DNA from: JAKPRU01 sp029568995
GTDB taxonomy: Bacteria; Hinthialibacterota; Hinthialibacteria; Hinthialibacterales; JAKPRU01
NCBI GenBank assembly: GCA_035430965.1
Contig: DAOMHQ010000002.1
Location: 1 to 64,000 of the forward strand
DNA length: 64,000 nucleotides
Direction: 5' to 3'
The position numbers and the translations under genes are program-made. Shown here piece after piece: positions 1 through 8,413 of the stretch. The notes below the pieces were generated by a model, which was given only the letters and a program-made list of their open reading frames with translations, did no database searches and had not been told where the DNA came from. Numbering within the stretch: position 1 is the stretch's first letter; every line of letters starts with the position of its first letter.

Positions 1-996
1 GATGGCCCGATCCAGGGGTGACGGATCGTTCTGTGTCGTCGTTACAGTGGCGTAGATCTGGAACGGTCCATCGATGGCCTCAAGGTTGGCGGTCACGGCG
101 GAACCCGCCGCCTCGTTAATTGGCGTATAGCGCTTGGTGATTCCGTGAGACAACCGACCTTCCTTTTCCGTAATCAACGGAGTTCCCAAACCAGTCTGTT
201 CCGCCCGGACCTCAGAAGTGTATTGGACTCCCTGCACACGGGCGGCCAGAATGGAGCCGAAGCCGTCTGGGAAAGTCAGATCCGCAGCGAAATCCTGTGC
301 CAGCCAGAGAACATTCTTCTCGGCCCCGACTCGGGGAAAAGGTAATTGCTCGAAATCGGTTCCGGAGATCTTGCCGGATAATGTGGGATGGCGTTCTCCT
401 CCCGGAACGATGGTATCCCGATGCCGATAAAGCCGAACGGACATATCTCCCCGCTCAAGACCTGTGCCGGACCCTTCGATGACAATGAGATTCCGCACCG
501 AACTCACGAATATCTTCAGATGGATTTCCTTGTTTCCCCGAATTGCGTGGATCTGCAGGTCATGTTTGCCATGGTCTGCCCGGAGAATTCCGGCCTCGTT
601 TGCACCCGGATCGGTTTTCATGAAATTTAAATTGAAGATGATCTGGCCTGCCGGTTTCGGACAGGGAAAATCGTAGGAATTGTAGACCGTGTAATAGGCG
701 GTCCCGTTCAGGATCGACTTATCCCCGTCCATCGCGAGTTCGATCATTCGGCGCAGAGTCATGACCGGTTTGGATTCTTTCGGGAGGCGACGGTCCCAGA
801 TGTCGCTTTTCCCAACGCTCAGAGTGGGGGCATGATCCGGTCCCCAGAGGATGATCCCCAGATCGTCATTACATAGTTGCAGGTCCCCCGGTTCGAGTCC
901 AAGCGCGGGTGAGGCACTATCAACGGCAAAGGCGGACAGGCAGAAGAGCGACAGAATGGCAAGTGTCTGCAGAAAGATTCGAAGGCAATGATACAC
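1..996 (-). CDS. Secreted glycosidase-like protein (GH95/DUF5703-type N-terminal region), C-terminus outside window
   Basis: The minus strand is open without a stop from 996 to the window edge (332 codons). The start is GTG at 996-994, about 9 bases after an AAAGGA ribosome site; no ATG gives this frame. Residues 1-22 are a Sec signal peptide (hydrophobic core LQTLAILSLFCLSAFA). The mature N-terminus has a short motif reading N-D-x-L-G-I-I-L-W-G followed by S-V-G-K-S-D-I-W-D, which resembles the N-terminal beta-sandwich of GH95-like and DUF5703 proteins of Bacteroidetes and Planctomycetes. The catalytic (alpha/alpha)6 barrel would lie beyond the edge, so family membership is a guess from the N-terminus. 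It is divergent from the pseudopilin at 1118 and lies near an alpha-L-fucosidase-type enzyme, which fits a role in glycan breakdown outside the cytoplasm. Confidence 0.7.
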   Translation of the reverse strand, partial: MYHCLRIFLQTLAILSLFCLSAFAVDSASPALGLEPGDLQLCNDDLGIILWGPDHAPTLSVGKSDIWDRRLPKESKPVMTLRRMIELAMDGDKSILNGTAYYTVYNSYDFPCPKPAGQIIFNLNFMKTDPGANEAGILRADHGKHDLQIHAIRGNKEIHLKIFVSSVRNLIVIEGSGTGLERGDMSVRLYRHRDTIVPGGERHPTLSGKISGTDFEQLPFPRVGAEKNVLWLAQDFAADLTFPDGFGSILAARVQGVQYTSEVRAEQTGLGTPLITEKEGRLSHGITKRYTPINEAAGSAVTANLEAIDGPFQIYATVTTTQNDPSPLDRAI

Positions 997-1020
997 GGCG
1001 AGGGTCCTTTCAGAAAGATT

Positions 1021-1050
1021 TCGACATTGCATTCCATTTCCTCATACAAT
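1021..1050 (+). promoter_or_regulatory. Putative sigma70-type promoter for the pseudopilin at 1118
   Basis: TCGACA (1021-1026) and TACAAT (1045-1050) each match the -35 and -10 consensus at five of six bases with an 18-base spacer. The pair lies 68 bases upstream of the pseudopilin ATG and points toward it. It is a consensus match only. Confidence 0.4.
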
Positions 1051-1117
1051 AGAATTGTCTCATCTCCTGCGTTTGACTTCAACCGGGAGAAGGGGTGGAA
1101 GAATCGAGGTGCGGATC

Positions 1118-1756
1118 ATGAGGATGATCAGAGCGTTCACGCTGATCGAATTGTTGATCGTCGTGGCGATCATCGGAATTCTGGCGGCGATTGCCGTGCC
1201 GAATTTCATGAACGCCCGTCTGCGATCCAACGTCGCTCGATGCTTCGCCGATATTACCATGCTTCACGATCAGAATATCATCCGAAAAATGGACACCGGC
1301 TTGTGGATGATCGACGGGAACGACGGCGGTCCCGATCCGAACTGCAATTTCCCCGGCGGCTACAAATACTGGGGCAAGACTTGCGAACAAGCAGGATTAC
1401 CGAGCGGTTGCTACGACCCCCTGCATAACGGACAAATTTTTGAATATCTCACGACGCCCGTGGCCTATATCGGCGGCATTCCCATGGATCCTTTCCTGCC
1501 GGGGCTTTTCTATAACTACGGAGATGGCGGATGTGCCAACGATCCCGCCAATGCCGGTTCTTTCTGGGTTTTTTTCTCGTCCGGCCCCGATAAAGACTAT
1601 GTGGACATGCACTGGTCCAACAGTCACGATCCATACGCAGCGTATAATCCATCGAACGGTCTGGTCAGTAATGGGGATGTATGGAAGGCCCATCCCATCA
1701 CGGAGAAAAGCGAGACGATGCTCTGGGTGCTCGGCCAGCAGCATTCCTTTTTCTAA
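1118..1756 (+). CDS. Type IV pilin-like / type II secretion pseudopilin (copy 1)
   Basis: A 212-residue protein with a class III prepilin leader: MRMIRA, then FTLIELLIVVAIIGILAA, with cleavage expected between Ala6 and Phe7 and Glu5 of the mature protein present. Position -1 is Ala rather than the usual Gly. The ATG at 1118 sits 7 bases after GAGGT; a reading extended upstream lacks the leader and was rejected. The soluble domain has a CGxDPxNAGSFWVF-like region and ends near a Y-x-x-S-N-G-L-V-S-N-G-D-V-W motif also found in the second pseudopilin at 5202. The protein would be inserted in the inner membrane by its N-terminal helix and assembled into a pseudopilus or pilus. No secretion ATPase, prepilin peptidase or secretin gene is in the window, so its machine is unidentified. 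Confidence 0.85.
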   Translation: MRMIRAFTLIELLIVVAIIGILAAIAVPNFMNARLRSNVARCFADITMLHDQNIIRKMDTGLWMIDGNDGGPDPNCNFPGGYKYWGKTCEQAGLPSGCYDPLHNGQIFEYLTTPVAYIGGIPMDPFLPGLFYNYGDGGCANDPANAGSFWVFFSSGPDKDYVDMHWSNSHDPYAAYNPSNGLVSNGDVWKAHPITEKSETMLWVLGQQHSFF

Positions 1757-1808
1757 TCCTGACAGGCGAGATCAGGTCAAGAACATTTGCGCAAGTCGAA
1801 ATCGAAAC

Positions 1809-4355
1809 CTACTGTTCGATCACGTGGAACCGGATATCCCGGATAGTGGGTCCGTCGCCGGCTTTCGAGATTTCCATACGCAAGTCCTGTGTGGTCACTG
1901 GAGGGAACTTCCTTGCCCAGTTGCGGTCAATCCTTGTCCCTGAACAAAAGGTCTTCCAATCGGTTCCCTGTCTCGATTGAATTTGGAATTCCTCAATACG
2001 TGGACCGAATGCTTCATCGATCATGATGACATCGAATGTGATGGGAGCAGGCAGATGGATTTCCAGCCATGCCTGGGTGATCCCATCGTCAGTAGCCCAC
2101 CGGGTCAACGGACTCTCATCGACTGCCATGTCGGGTGCATATTGTTCTTCGTTTCGACGGACGTTTGAAGCCTTCGCTGTGGCTCCGACAGGCGTTTCCA
2201 TCCCGGCAGACTTATAGGGGATGTCTTGTGCAAGACCATCCAGTGTCAGTTCGACAATTGTGACTGGGGACTTACGGTATTCGGAAGGAACATCAATGGT
2301 GATCCCGTCTCCCGACTGGACTACTTTAACCTCACCCCTGTCGAGTAATCTGCCGGACATGATGGTCCGTTCAATGGGCGGCAATCTCAATGATGCCTCC
2401 CAACCTCCAAGAATATGCACATAGATTTTTTTCTCTCTGAAAGTACTCACGCCCCAATAGCTCGGAGCGAAAGGGCCACCTTCCGTTGCATAGATGGACT
2501 CTCCGTAACGGTGCAGCCAGGCGCCGATTTCTCGAAGCTGTTGAACTTGTCGAGGTTCGATTTCGCCGGTCGGCATCGGACCCACATTCAGCATCATATT
2601 GCCACCTCCCCCCGCGCAACGGACAAGCAACTTGATGCAATCCTCCGCGGATTTGATTCGGTCATTGGGTTTCCAGGACCACTGCTGGCCCAGCGTGATG
2701 CAGGATTCCCAGGGCCGGTCCGGTTCGATGCGTCCGATGACTTGTTCCGGCGTGTCGAAATCCGCAGGGATTCCGCTCCGATTGTTGATGAGCACACGAG
2801 GCTGAAGGTCTCGAATCATTTGGATGAGACGTGGTGCATCCCACGCATCGGGGCCACCCTGCTTTCCTCCGTCAAACCAGATCAGATCGACAGAACCGTA
2901 GTTTTTGCACAGTTCCGCGATCTGTCCGTGCAGGTACTTGACGTATTGCGCGTGTTGGTCGGTCCGAAATGCGGGGTGATACCAGTCCGGTAATGAATAG
3001 TAGAAACCCAGGTGTAATCCGTTGTCATGGCACGCTTCAGCCAGTTCGGCGCAAATATCCTTGTGGTAAGGCGAGTTGGTGATCTTGTAATCGGTGAGTT
3101 GGCTGTCGAACATACAGAAGCCGTCATGGTGTTTTGCTGTAAACACCATGTATTTCATTCCGGCATCTCTGGCGATGTTCACCCATTCTGTCGCATCGAA
3201 CCGGACGGGATTAAAGTCAAGATAGAGACGGTCGTATTCGGATACGGGAATCGTTCCCGGGAGCAGGTCCGGAAGCCCCCGTCGTAGACCGGCACGAGAC
3301 CAACTGATTTCCTGACCTTTTAAGCTGACAGGTCCCCAATGGACAAAAAGGCCGAGTTTTGCATCGCGCCACCAGCGAAGATCTTCGGATCGGGCCACCA
3401 ATCCCGAATCATGCGTGGTGAGATTCCTATCTGCCTTGAAATGCTTTTCAAAGAAAACCAGGATTTTCTCAAAGACCTCACGGTCTCGCACAATATCCAT
3501 TCCATGTTTGCCCCCTTCCACGAGGATCAGCTCGCAGGGCGCACCAGTTTCCCGGAGAGCATCGGCCATGGAGATTGACTGCGTGACATCCACACGATTG
3601 TCCGCTGTTCCATGAATGATCAGCATCGGAGGCAGATCAGAACGAACGCAGGTAATGGGCGATGCCCGATAGGCCGCATCGGCTTTTTGGGCCAGTGAGC
3701 CTCCAAGAAAACGAACCACCAGGGGATCGTCCTGGTTTGCCAGATTCTTCGTCAAAGGAACACGGAGATCGAAAGGTGCGCAGATGGGAACAGAAGCCTG
3801 CACGGCACTTGACCGATCCGATTCGTTGTCCTCTCCTTCGAAACCATCTCTTGGAGTCGTCACTGCAAGCATGGCGGACAGATGCCCGCCTGCGGAAGCG
3901 CCGATCGCACCCACCCGCGCGGGATCGACGCCATACCGGTCCGCTTGCGCACGCAGCCATCGAACTGCACGTTTGCAGTCTTCAACCGCAGCAGGGAAAA
4001 CCGCTTCGTCGGACAGCCTGTAATCAATCGAAAGAGGCGCGTAACCGGCCTTAGCGAAGTCGCACATCATCCGGAGGGTTTTGAGGCCACCTTTGCCGCC
4101 GGTATACCAGCCGCCTCCATGAATCATCACAATTGCCGGAATTCGCTTCGCGGGATCGACAGGATACAGAATATCCAAACGCTGTAATTCCGACTCGGTC
4201 CCGTACCGGACATCCCGCTCGAACCGGAATCCATCGGGTAACGCAATCGAATCCTTCTCCGAGGTTTCCTGGGCATATCCGGCAGAGAACGAGGTCAGAG
4301 CAACCAGGATCAGAAGGCATTGATGGTGAGCGAAAAATGGGCCGGATTTTCTCAT
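1809..4355 (-). CDS. Secreted trifunctional fusion: BD-FAE-like esterase + GH29 alpha-L-fucosidase + F5/8-type carbohydrate-binding domain
   Basis: The protein has 848 residues. The ATG at 4355 follows GGGAGG by 12 bases and starts a clear Sec signal peptide (MRKSGPFFAHHQCLLILVAL...); an upstream in-frame start at 4403 would bury the signal. Residues about 30-300 are an alpha/beta hydrolase with the oxyanion HGGGW near 76, a nucleophile elbow G-A-S-A-G-G near 152, Asp in HGTADNR and His in GGKHGMD near 280. Residues about 335-640 are GH29: the opening LRWWRDAKLGLFVHWG, FTAKHHDGFC, and the nucleophile Asp in IWFDGG near 491. Residues about 720-848 look like an F5/8 type C (galactose-binding) domain. 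Known members of these families deacylate sugars and release L-fucose, so the fusion would act on esterified fucosylated glycans outside the cytoplasm. It is convergent with the pseudopilin at 1118. Confidence 0.9.
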   Translation of the reverse strand: MRKSGPFFAHHQCLLILVALTSFSAGYAQETSEKDSIALPDGFRFERDVRYGTESELQRLDILYPVDPAKRIPAIVMIHGGGWYTGGKGGLKTLRMMCDFAKAGYAPLSIDYRLSDEAVFPAAVEDCKRAVRWLRAQADRYGVDPARVGAIGASAGGHLSAMLAVTTPRDGFEGEDNESDRSSAVQASVPICAPFDLRVPLTKNLANQDDPLVVRFLGGSLAQKADAAYRASPITCVRSDLPPMLIIHGTADNRVDVTQSISMADALRETGAPCELILVEGGKHGMDIVRDREVFEKILVFFEKHFKADRNLTTHDSGLVARSEDLRWWRDAKLGLFVHWGPVSLKGQEISWSRAGLRRGLPDLLPGTIPVSEYDRLYLDFNPVRFDATEWVNIARDAGMKYMVFTAKHHDGFCMFDSQLTDYKITNSPYHKDICAELAEACHDNGLHLGFYYSLPDWYHPAFRTDQHAQYVKYLHGQIAELCKNYGSVDLIWFDGGKQGGPDAWDAPRLIQMIRDLQPRVLINNRSGIPADFDTPEQVIGRIEPDRPWESCITLGQQWSWKPNDRIKSAEDCIKLLVRCAGGGGNMMLNVGPMPTGEIEPRQVQQLREIGAWLHRYGESIYATEGGPFAPSYWGVSTFREKKIYVHILGGWEASLRLPPIERTIMSGRLLDRGEVKVVQSGDGITIDVPSEYRKSPVTIVELTLDGLAQDIPYKSAGMETPVGATAKASNVRRNEEQYAPDMAVDESPLTRWATDDGITQAWLEIHLPAPITFDVIMIDEAFGPRIEEFQIQSRQGTDWKTFCSGTRIDRNWARKFPPVTTQDLRMEISKAGDGPTIRDIRFHVIEQ

Positions 4356-4428
4356 TGCAGGGACTACCTCCCGTCCTGTGGAGTTTGTATTGGCATTTGA
4401 CAATAAGAAGGATAAGAATGTCCAGGAG

Positions 4429-4437
4429 TGCTATAAT
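4429..4437 (+). promoter_or_regulatory. Putative extended -10 promoter for the SGNH-pseudopilin operon
   Basis: TGCTATAAT (4429-4437) is a perfect TATAAT with the TGn extension, 60 bases upstream of the SGNH hydrolase ATG. A TTGACA at 4397-4402 is too far away (29-base spacer) to pair with it. Consensus match only. Confidence 0.5.
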
Positions 4438-4497
4438 GCTCCCAAAATCGGACAGATGCCCGACTTGAACGGTTGGATGGGATCAGAGAGGAAAGCA

Positions 4498-5205
4498 ATG
4501 CGGAAGAGGTTCTTATTGCTCGTGTTTGCGATAATCATCGCAGGGATGGACCATGCCACTCTCGGTGAGGAACCGACCCTGGAGCGCATCGAATGGACGG
4601 ATATCTGGGTTGTGAATGCAAACAAGGACAATTTGCCTCGTGTCCTTCTGGTGGGGGATTCCATCGTCAAGGGATATTATAGCGAAGTTGAAAAGCGTCT
4701 TGCCGACAAGGCGAACTGCACGCGCTACGCCACGTCCATGTTTATGGGAAATCCGGATTATCTTGCGGAACTTGAGATTTTGCTGAAGCGATATTCCTTC
4801 AAGGTCATTCAGATCAACAATGGCCTGCATGGGTGGGGATATACCGAACAACAGTATCGGGACAGTCTCACCGCGCTTTTCGCGATGCTGAAAGAGTATT
4901 CAAAGGGGGCGGTCTTGATCTGGGCGACAACAACTCCGATTCAATCTCGCGACGCTTCCGCTCAAGCCCTGGAGAGAACGGAAAGAACCAAGGAACGCAA
5001 CCGAATTGCCACCGATTTTGCGAAGGATCGCGGGATCGAGGTCAATGATCTTTACGGCTTGATGGAGCCGTTTTCGGATGTTCATGCTGGCGATGGTGTG
5101 CACTTCAACAGCAAAGGGAACATTCTTCTGGGCCAACGTGTCGGGGACGCGATTCTAAGATATCTTGTTGACCGTCAGGATGCAGATGAAGGCGGGAAAC
5201 AATGA
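4498..5205 (+). CDS. Secreted SGNH/GDSL-family esterase
   Basis: This 235-residue protein starts at the ATG at 4498 behind a purine-rich GAGAGGAAAG site and begins with a signal peptide (MRKRFLLLVFAIIIAGMDHA). The block I motif is LLVGDSIVKG with Ser near residue 53, an N-G-L-H-G-W segment fits block III, and the D-x-x-H of block V appears as DGVHF near residues 199-202. Length is normal for an SGNH hydrolase. Members remove acyl groups from sugars or lipids; the neighbourhood of fucosidase and esterase domains suggests a carbohydrate deacetylase role. The stop codon overlaps the start of the next gene (ATGA), so the two are probably translated together. Confidence 0.85.
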   Translation: MRKRFLLLVFAIIIAGMDHATLGEEPTLERIEWTDIWVVNANKDNLPRVLLVGDSIVKGYYSEVEKRLADKANCTRYATSMFMGNPDYLAELEILLKRYSFKVIQINNGLHGWGYTEQQYRDSLTALFAMLKEYSKGAVLIWATTTPIQSRDASAQALERTERTKERNRIATDFAKDRGIEVNDLYGLMEPFSDVHAGDGVHFNSKGNILLGQRVGDAILRYLVDRQDADEGGKQ

Positions 5206-5837
5206 TAAGGAGGAAAATGTACCGACAAATACGAAAACGGGCATTCACCCTGATCGAACTACTCATCGTCGTGGCGATCATCGGGATTCTGGCGGCGATT
5301 GCCGTGCCGAATTTCATGAATGCCCGTGTGCGAGCAAAAGTCTCCAAGGCTTATTCCGATATCAAGGCGATTGCCATGGCGAACGAGATGTATGCGCTTG
5401 ACAACGGCGGAGCATATCCGAACGAATCCGAAGACCATCCGTATGAACGTGGCTGGGCGGAGGCGGGAGTCTTCTGGCTGACGACGCCCGTGGCATATAT
5501 GTCATCCATCCCGACAGATCCCTTTGAGCGCCTGGAAGACAAGACGGAACATGCGACGCCACAGGTTTATGAAACGGGAACCGGGAAACGTGGAATGAAG
5601 AATGTGGCGTATAACATCTTTACTGTGGGACCGAATGGAGTGGTGGACGGGATCACGTCATCCAATCCGTTCACGGGGCCTCAAAAGGCCGGGGTGAACA
5701 ACACATACTCCTCATCGAACGGTCTCAAGAGCGGCGGGGATATCTACTGGTATGGCGGGGATTGTTCGGTTGCCAAGGGACTGATTCTGGATGGAAAGTT
5801 GTACAACGGGACCTGCCCGCCGAGTTTCGCGAACTGA
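5202..5837 (+). CDS. Type IV pilin-like / type II secretion pseudopilin (copy 2)
   Basis: The 211-residue reading starts at ATG 5202, which overlaps the stop of the SGNH gene. A second ATG at 5217 has a strong AAGGAGG (5207-5213) but only 3 bases away; either start leaves the prepilin leader intact. The leader ends RKRA, then FTLIELLIVVAIIGILAA with the conserved Glu5, and Ala at -1 as in copy 1. The helix-coding DNA is nearly the same as in copy 1 (about 1140-1215 against 5250-5325), while the rest diverges. Near the C-terminus is Y-S-S-S-N-G-L-K-S-G-G-D-I-Y-W, matching the motif in copy 1. It is expected to be an inner-membrane pseudopilin. Confidence 0.85.
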   Translation: MIRRKMYRQIRKRAFTLIELLIVVAIIGILAAIAVPNFMNARVRAKVSKAYSDIKAIAMANEMYALDNGGAYPNESEDHPYERGWAEAGVFWLTTPVAYMSSIPTDPFERLEDKTEHATPQVYETGTGKRGMKNVAYNIFTVGPNGVVDGITSSNPFTGPQKAGVNNTYSSSNGLKSGGDIYWYGGDCSVAKGLILDGKLYNGTCPPSFAN

Positions 5838-5984
5838 TTCTTCTCTTGTTCCTCATTGATTTCAAAGACGGGACCGTTGTCCAAACGGGATTGACTTACC
5901 TTGCGATGGGGATTAAGGTTTTGTCCGACAAAACGCAGACCTCCCTTGTGGAGAGAATTCCCATACTCAGGTCAAGGTGGTGTG

Positions 5985-7424
5985 ATGATGCCCAACGAGA
6001 TAAACAACCATTCGGAACGAGAAGTCGGCTGGTGGGAACCGGTCCTGTTTGCGGCCATGGCGGGCGGCATGGGGTGGGGCATTCGCGGGCAATACGGGCA
6101 TGAAACCGGCGCGATGATTGCCGGGTTGCTGGTCACTCTTGTGCTGACGCATTTGTTCTGCAAAGGCGCGCCTGCATTGTGGACAGCACGTGCGGCAGCC
6201 ATCGGCACGGTCGGGATTTGTTTTGGCGGCTCGATGACCTACGGGCAGACGGTCGGATTGACCCATGATCCGGGCCTCGTCGGCAACTGGGCGGCGTTCC
6301 GGTGGGGGATGCTGGGACTCTCCATCAAAGGCGCGGTCTGGATTGGCCTTGCTGGAGTGTTCTTCGGCATGGGACTCGGCGGTATTCGGTATCGTTTCCG
6401 GGATATGCTGCTGTTGATGTTTGCCATGCTGGGCGCGTATCACATCGGGATCGATATCTTGAACAGTCCATTCTATCCCGACCGCAGAATCCTTCCCCCG
6501 ATCTATTTTTCCGGTGACTGGTACTGGCAGCCGGATAAGGCCGACCTGCTCCCGCGCCGGGAGTGCTGGGGCGGACTATGGTTTGCTCTTCTGGCGGCCA
6601 TTGCCTATGTCCATTGGTTCCACAAGGACCGCCTGGCTCGCAATCTCGCGCTTTGGGGGATTCTGGGCGGCGCAATCGGATTTCCATTTGGGCAGTCTCT
6701 TCAGGCTTACCATGTGTGGAATGTGGAATCATTCAAGACGGGATTCTGGGCGGTGCTCGATCCCCACATGAACTGGTGGAACTGGATGGAGACCACGTTC
6801 GGCGCGACGATGGGCGGCATACTGGGACTTGGCCTCTGGCTTAATCGAAAACGCATTCAGCCATACGCCGATGCGGACAAGGAAGTGATTCCGTCTGGGA
6901 TGGAATGGACCCTGTTTGTCGTTCATGTTGCGTTCCTGGTCGGCGCGGAGTTTCTGGAGTTTCGACTGCTGGGACGGTTGTACGGCTTTGGTCTGGTCAT
7001 GGGGATTATTCCGATGGCCGCCATTGTCGGTGGCCGCTGGTGGCCGTATTTCCTGGTGCTGCCGGTTACGCTTGTCCCCATTGCGGGTAAGACTATCAAG
7101 GAGCTGGTGTATGAGAAGCCTGCCATCGACCCGACTCTGGGGTGGATTGTCTACCTGATCATTCCGCTGCTGATTGCGCTGGCGGTGTCTATCTGGTTTG
7201 CACAAAAAGGAATGGCGGGACAGATTGGACGCGATTTTACTCGTCGTGTGCTGCTATTGAACACCTGGATGTATTTCTTCCTGAACTTTGCGTTTTTCCA
7301 TTATCCGTGGCCCTGGGCGGAGTGGACCGGCCGCACACCGAATGGGATCATGTTCACGATTTGCGCCATTGGTCTGACGGTGGCTGCTTTAAGAGGAAGG
7401 TCTGCGAGGAGCGTTCAGGAGTAA
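5985..7424 (+). CDS. Polytopic membrane protein of unknown function
   Basis: The 479-residue protein starts at ATG 5985 (an ATG follows directly at 5988) after AAGGTGG. It has roughly ten to twelve hydrophobic segments. The first is glycine-rich, MAGGMGWGIRGQYGHETGAM, and a second Gly/Met-rich helix (FFGMGLGG) follows. Between helices there are loops rich in Trp and acidic or basic residues (for example DWYWQPDKADLLPRRECWGG). No transporter or enzyme motif is recognised. It follows the pseudopilin gene by 147 bases with no clear gene or terminator between them. The name of its family is unknown to me; neighbours suggest, but do not show, a link to sugar use. Confidence 0.7.
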   Translation: MMPNEINNHSEREVGWWEPVLFAAMAGGMGWGIRGQYGHETGAMIAGLLVTLVLTHLFCKGAPALWTARAAAIGTVGICFGGSMTYGQTVGLTHDPGLVGNWAAFRWGMLGLSIKGAVWIGLAGVFFGMGLGGIRYRFRDMLLLMFAMLGAYHIGIDILNSPFYPDRRILPPIYFSGDWYWQPDKADLLPRRECWGGLWFALLAAIAYVHWFHKDRLARNLALWGILGGAIGFPFGQSLQAYHVWNVESFKTGFWAVLDPHMNWWNWMETTFGATMGGILGLGLWLNRKRIQPYADADKEVIPSGMEWTLFVVHVAFLVGAEFLEFRLLGRLYGFGLVMGIIPMAAIVGGRWWPYFLVLPVTLVPIAGKTIKELVYEKPAIDPTLGWIVYLIIPLLIALAVSIWFAQKGMAGQIGRDFTRRVLLLNTWMYFFLNFAFFHYPWPWAEWTGRTPNGIMFTICAIGLTVAALRGRSARSVQE

Positions 7425-7437
7425 GTCAGAGAGTGGT

Positions 7438-7465
7438 CTGGATTCCGGCTTTCGTCGGAATGGCG
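7438..7465. repeat. Short REP-like palindrome in the 7425-7680 intergenic stretch
   Basis: ATTCCG (7442-7447) and CGGAAT (7456-7461) form a six-base stem, in a sequence of the kind CTGGATTCC..GGAATGGCG that recurs in many bacterial intergenic regions. The rest of 7425-7680 contains no supportable gene; short readings there lack ribosome sites and recognisable content. Confidence 0.5.
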
Positions 7466-7680
7466 ACGAAAGAGGTTACAAAGAGAAGGGAGCGGAGGCA
7501 TCTTGCTCCCGGAGTTGGTGTAGGGGGGAGGAGAATCGTTTTATTCCTATTGACATCCGGTATCTTGGAACGGGAGAATTCGAAGAGGAAGATTCCGGCA
7601 GGAATTCCAGGAGATTCCAATGGACGACCGTGTATGAGCGATGTCCCAAGTCGGTAGAGGGGCACGATGGAGAGGATGCC

Positions 7681-7971
7681 ATGAAAACACGTGAAGAGAT
7701 ACTCTCTGTTCTTGCCGAGAAGAAGCCCGGTTGGGAGAGGCGTTTCGGGCTGAAATCTCTTGCGCTGTTCGGTTCATTTGCGCGAGGGGACCAGCGAGAG
7801 AGCAGTGATGTGGATATCCTGGTTGAGGTCGATGCGAGCATCGGTCTGGAATTTGTCACTCTGGCGGAAGACATTGAATCCTCGTTAGGTATCCCCACCG
7901 AAGTTGTCTCGAGAGGTGCGGTTAAGCCGAATCACTGGACGGTGATCGAGCGGGAATTGCTGTATGTTTAG
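7681..7971 (+). CDS. mntA: Minimal nucleotidyltransferase, MntA-type antitoxin
   Basis: This 96-residue protein starts at ATG 7681 just after GGAGAGG. It has the polymerase-beta-type signature GS-x10-DxD: Gly31-Ser32 (LFGSFARGDQRESSDVDILV), Asp43 and Asp45, plus a later acidic position in the strand around IPTEVV. In the characterised MntA-HepT pairs this enzyme AMPylates the HEPN ribonuclease partner and so neutralises it. The gene overlaps the next, a DUF86/HEPN gene, by 8 bases, the usual arrangement of the pair. Cytoplasmic. Confidence 0.88.
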   Translation: MKTREEILSVLAEKKPGWERRFGLKSLALFGSFARGDQRESSDVDILVEVDASIGLEFVTLAEDIESSLGIPTEVVSRGAVKPNHWTVIERELLYV

Positions 7972-8335
7972 AAGGCCGGTGACTGTCTTGATCGAGGACA
8001 TCCTGGAAGCGGTCGAAAAAATCGAGCGTTTCACCAGAGACATGGATCTCGGTTCCTTTCTGACGGACGACAAGACCTCCGATGCGGTTGTTCGAAACTT
8101 CGAAATCATTGGAGAGGCAGCAAGCCGTCTTCCAGGGGATTTCCGGTTACAGCACTCGGAGATTCATTGGAGAAAGATCATCGGGCTGTGTCATCGCATT
8201 GTGCATGAGTATTTTGGAATTGACCTGAGATTGGTTTGGCAAATTTCTCGGAGGGACCTTCCGGAACTGCGATCCGCATTGATGATCGTTAGTAGAGAAC
8301 TCAAGAGTGAAAATGAGGCCGATCGAGAGGATTGA
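7964..8335 (+). CDS. hepT: HEPN/DUF86 protein, HepT-type toxin with altered active-site Arg
   Basis: The 123-residue helical protein starts at ATG 7964 inside the end of mntA. The family region reads WRKIIGLCHRIVHEYFGID. HepT ribonucleases carry R-x4-H-x-Y, and related sequences usually read GxRHRIVHxYFG. Here the Arg five residues before the His is Cys (TGT, one base from CGT), while HEY is kept. The Tyr that MntA modifies is therefore present but the catalytic Arg is missing, so this may be an inactive or weakened toxin; another nearby Arg could substitute. Operon context and size are typical. Confidence 0.85.
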   Translation: MFRRPVTVLIEDILEAVEKIERFTRDMDLGSFLTDDKTSDAVVRNFEIIGEAASRLPGDFRLQHSEIHWRKIIGLCHRIVHEYFGIDLRLVWQISRRDLPELRSALMIVSRELKSENEADRED

Positions 8336-8413
8336 ATTCAGAATGTCATACGTACTGCCACCGGATTTCAGCGGAGAGGTGGGCAGGGGGTGAGGATCAA
8401 GAAAGAATCAACT

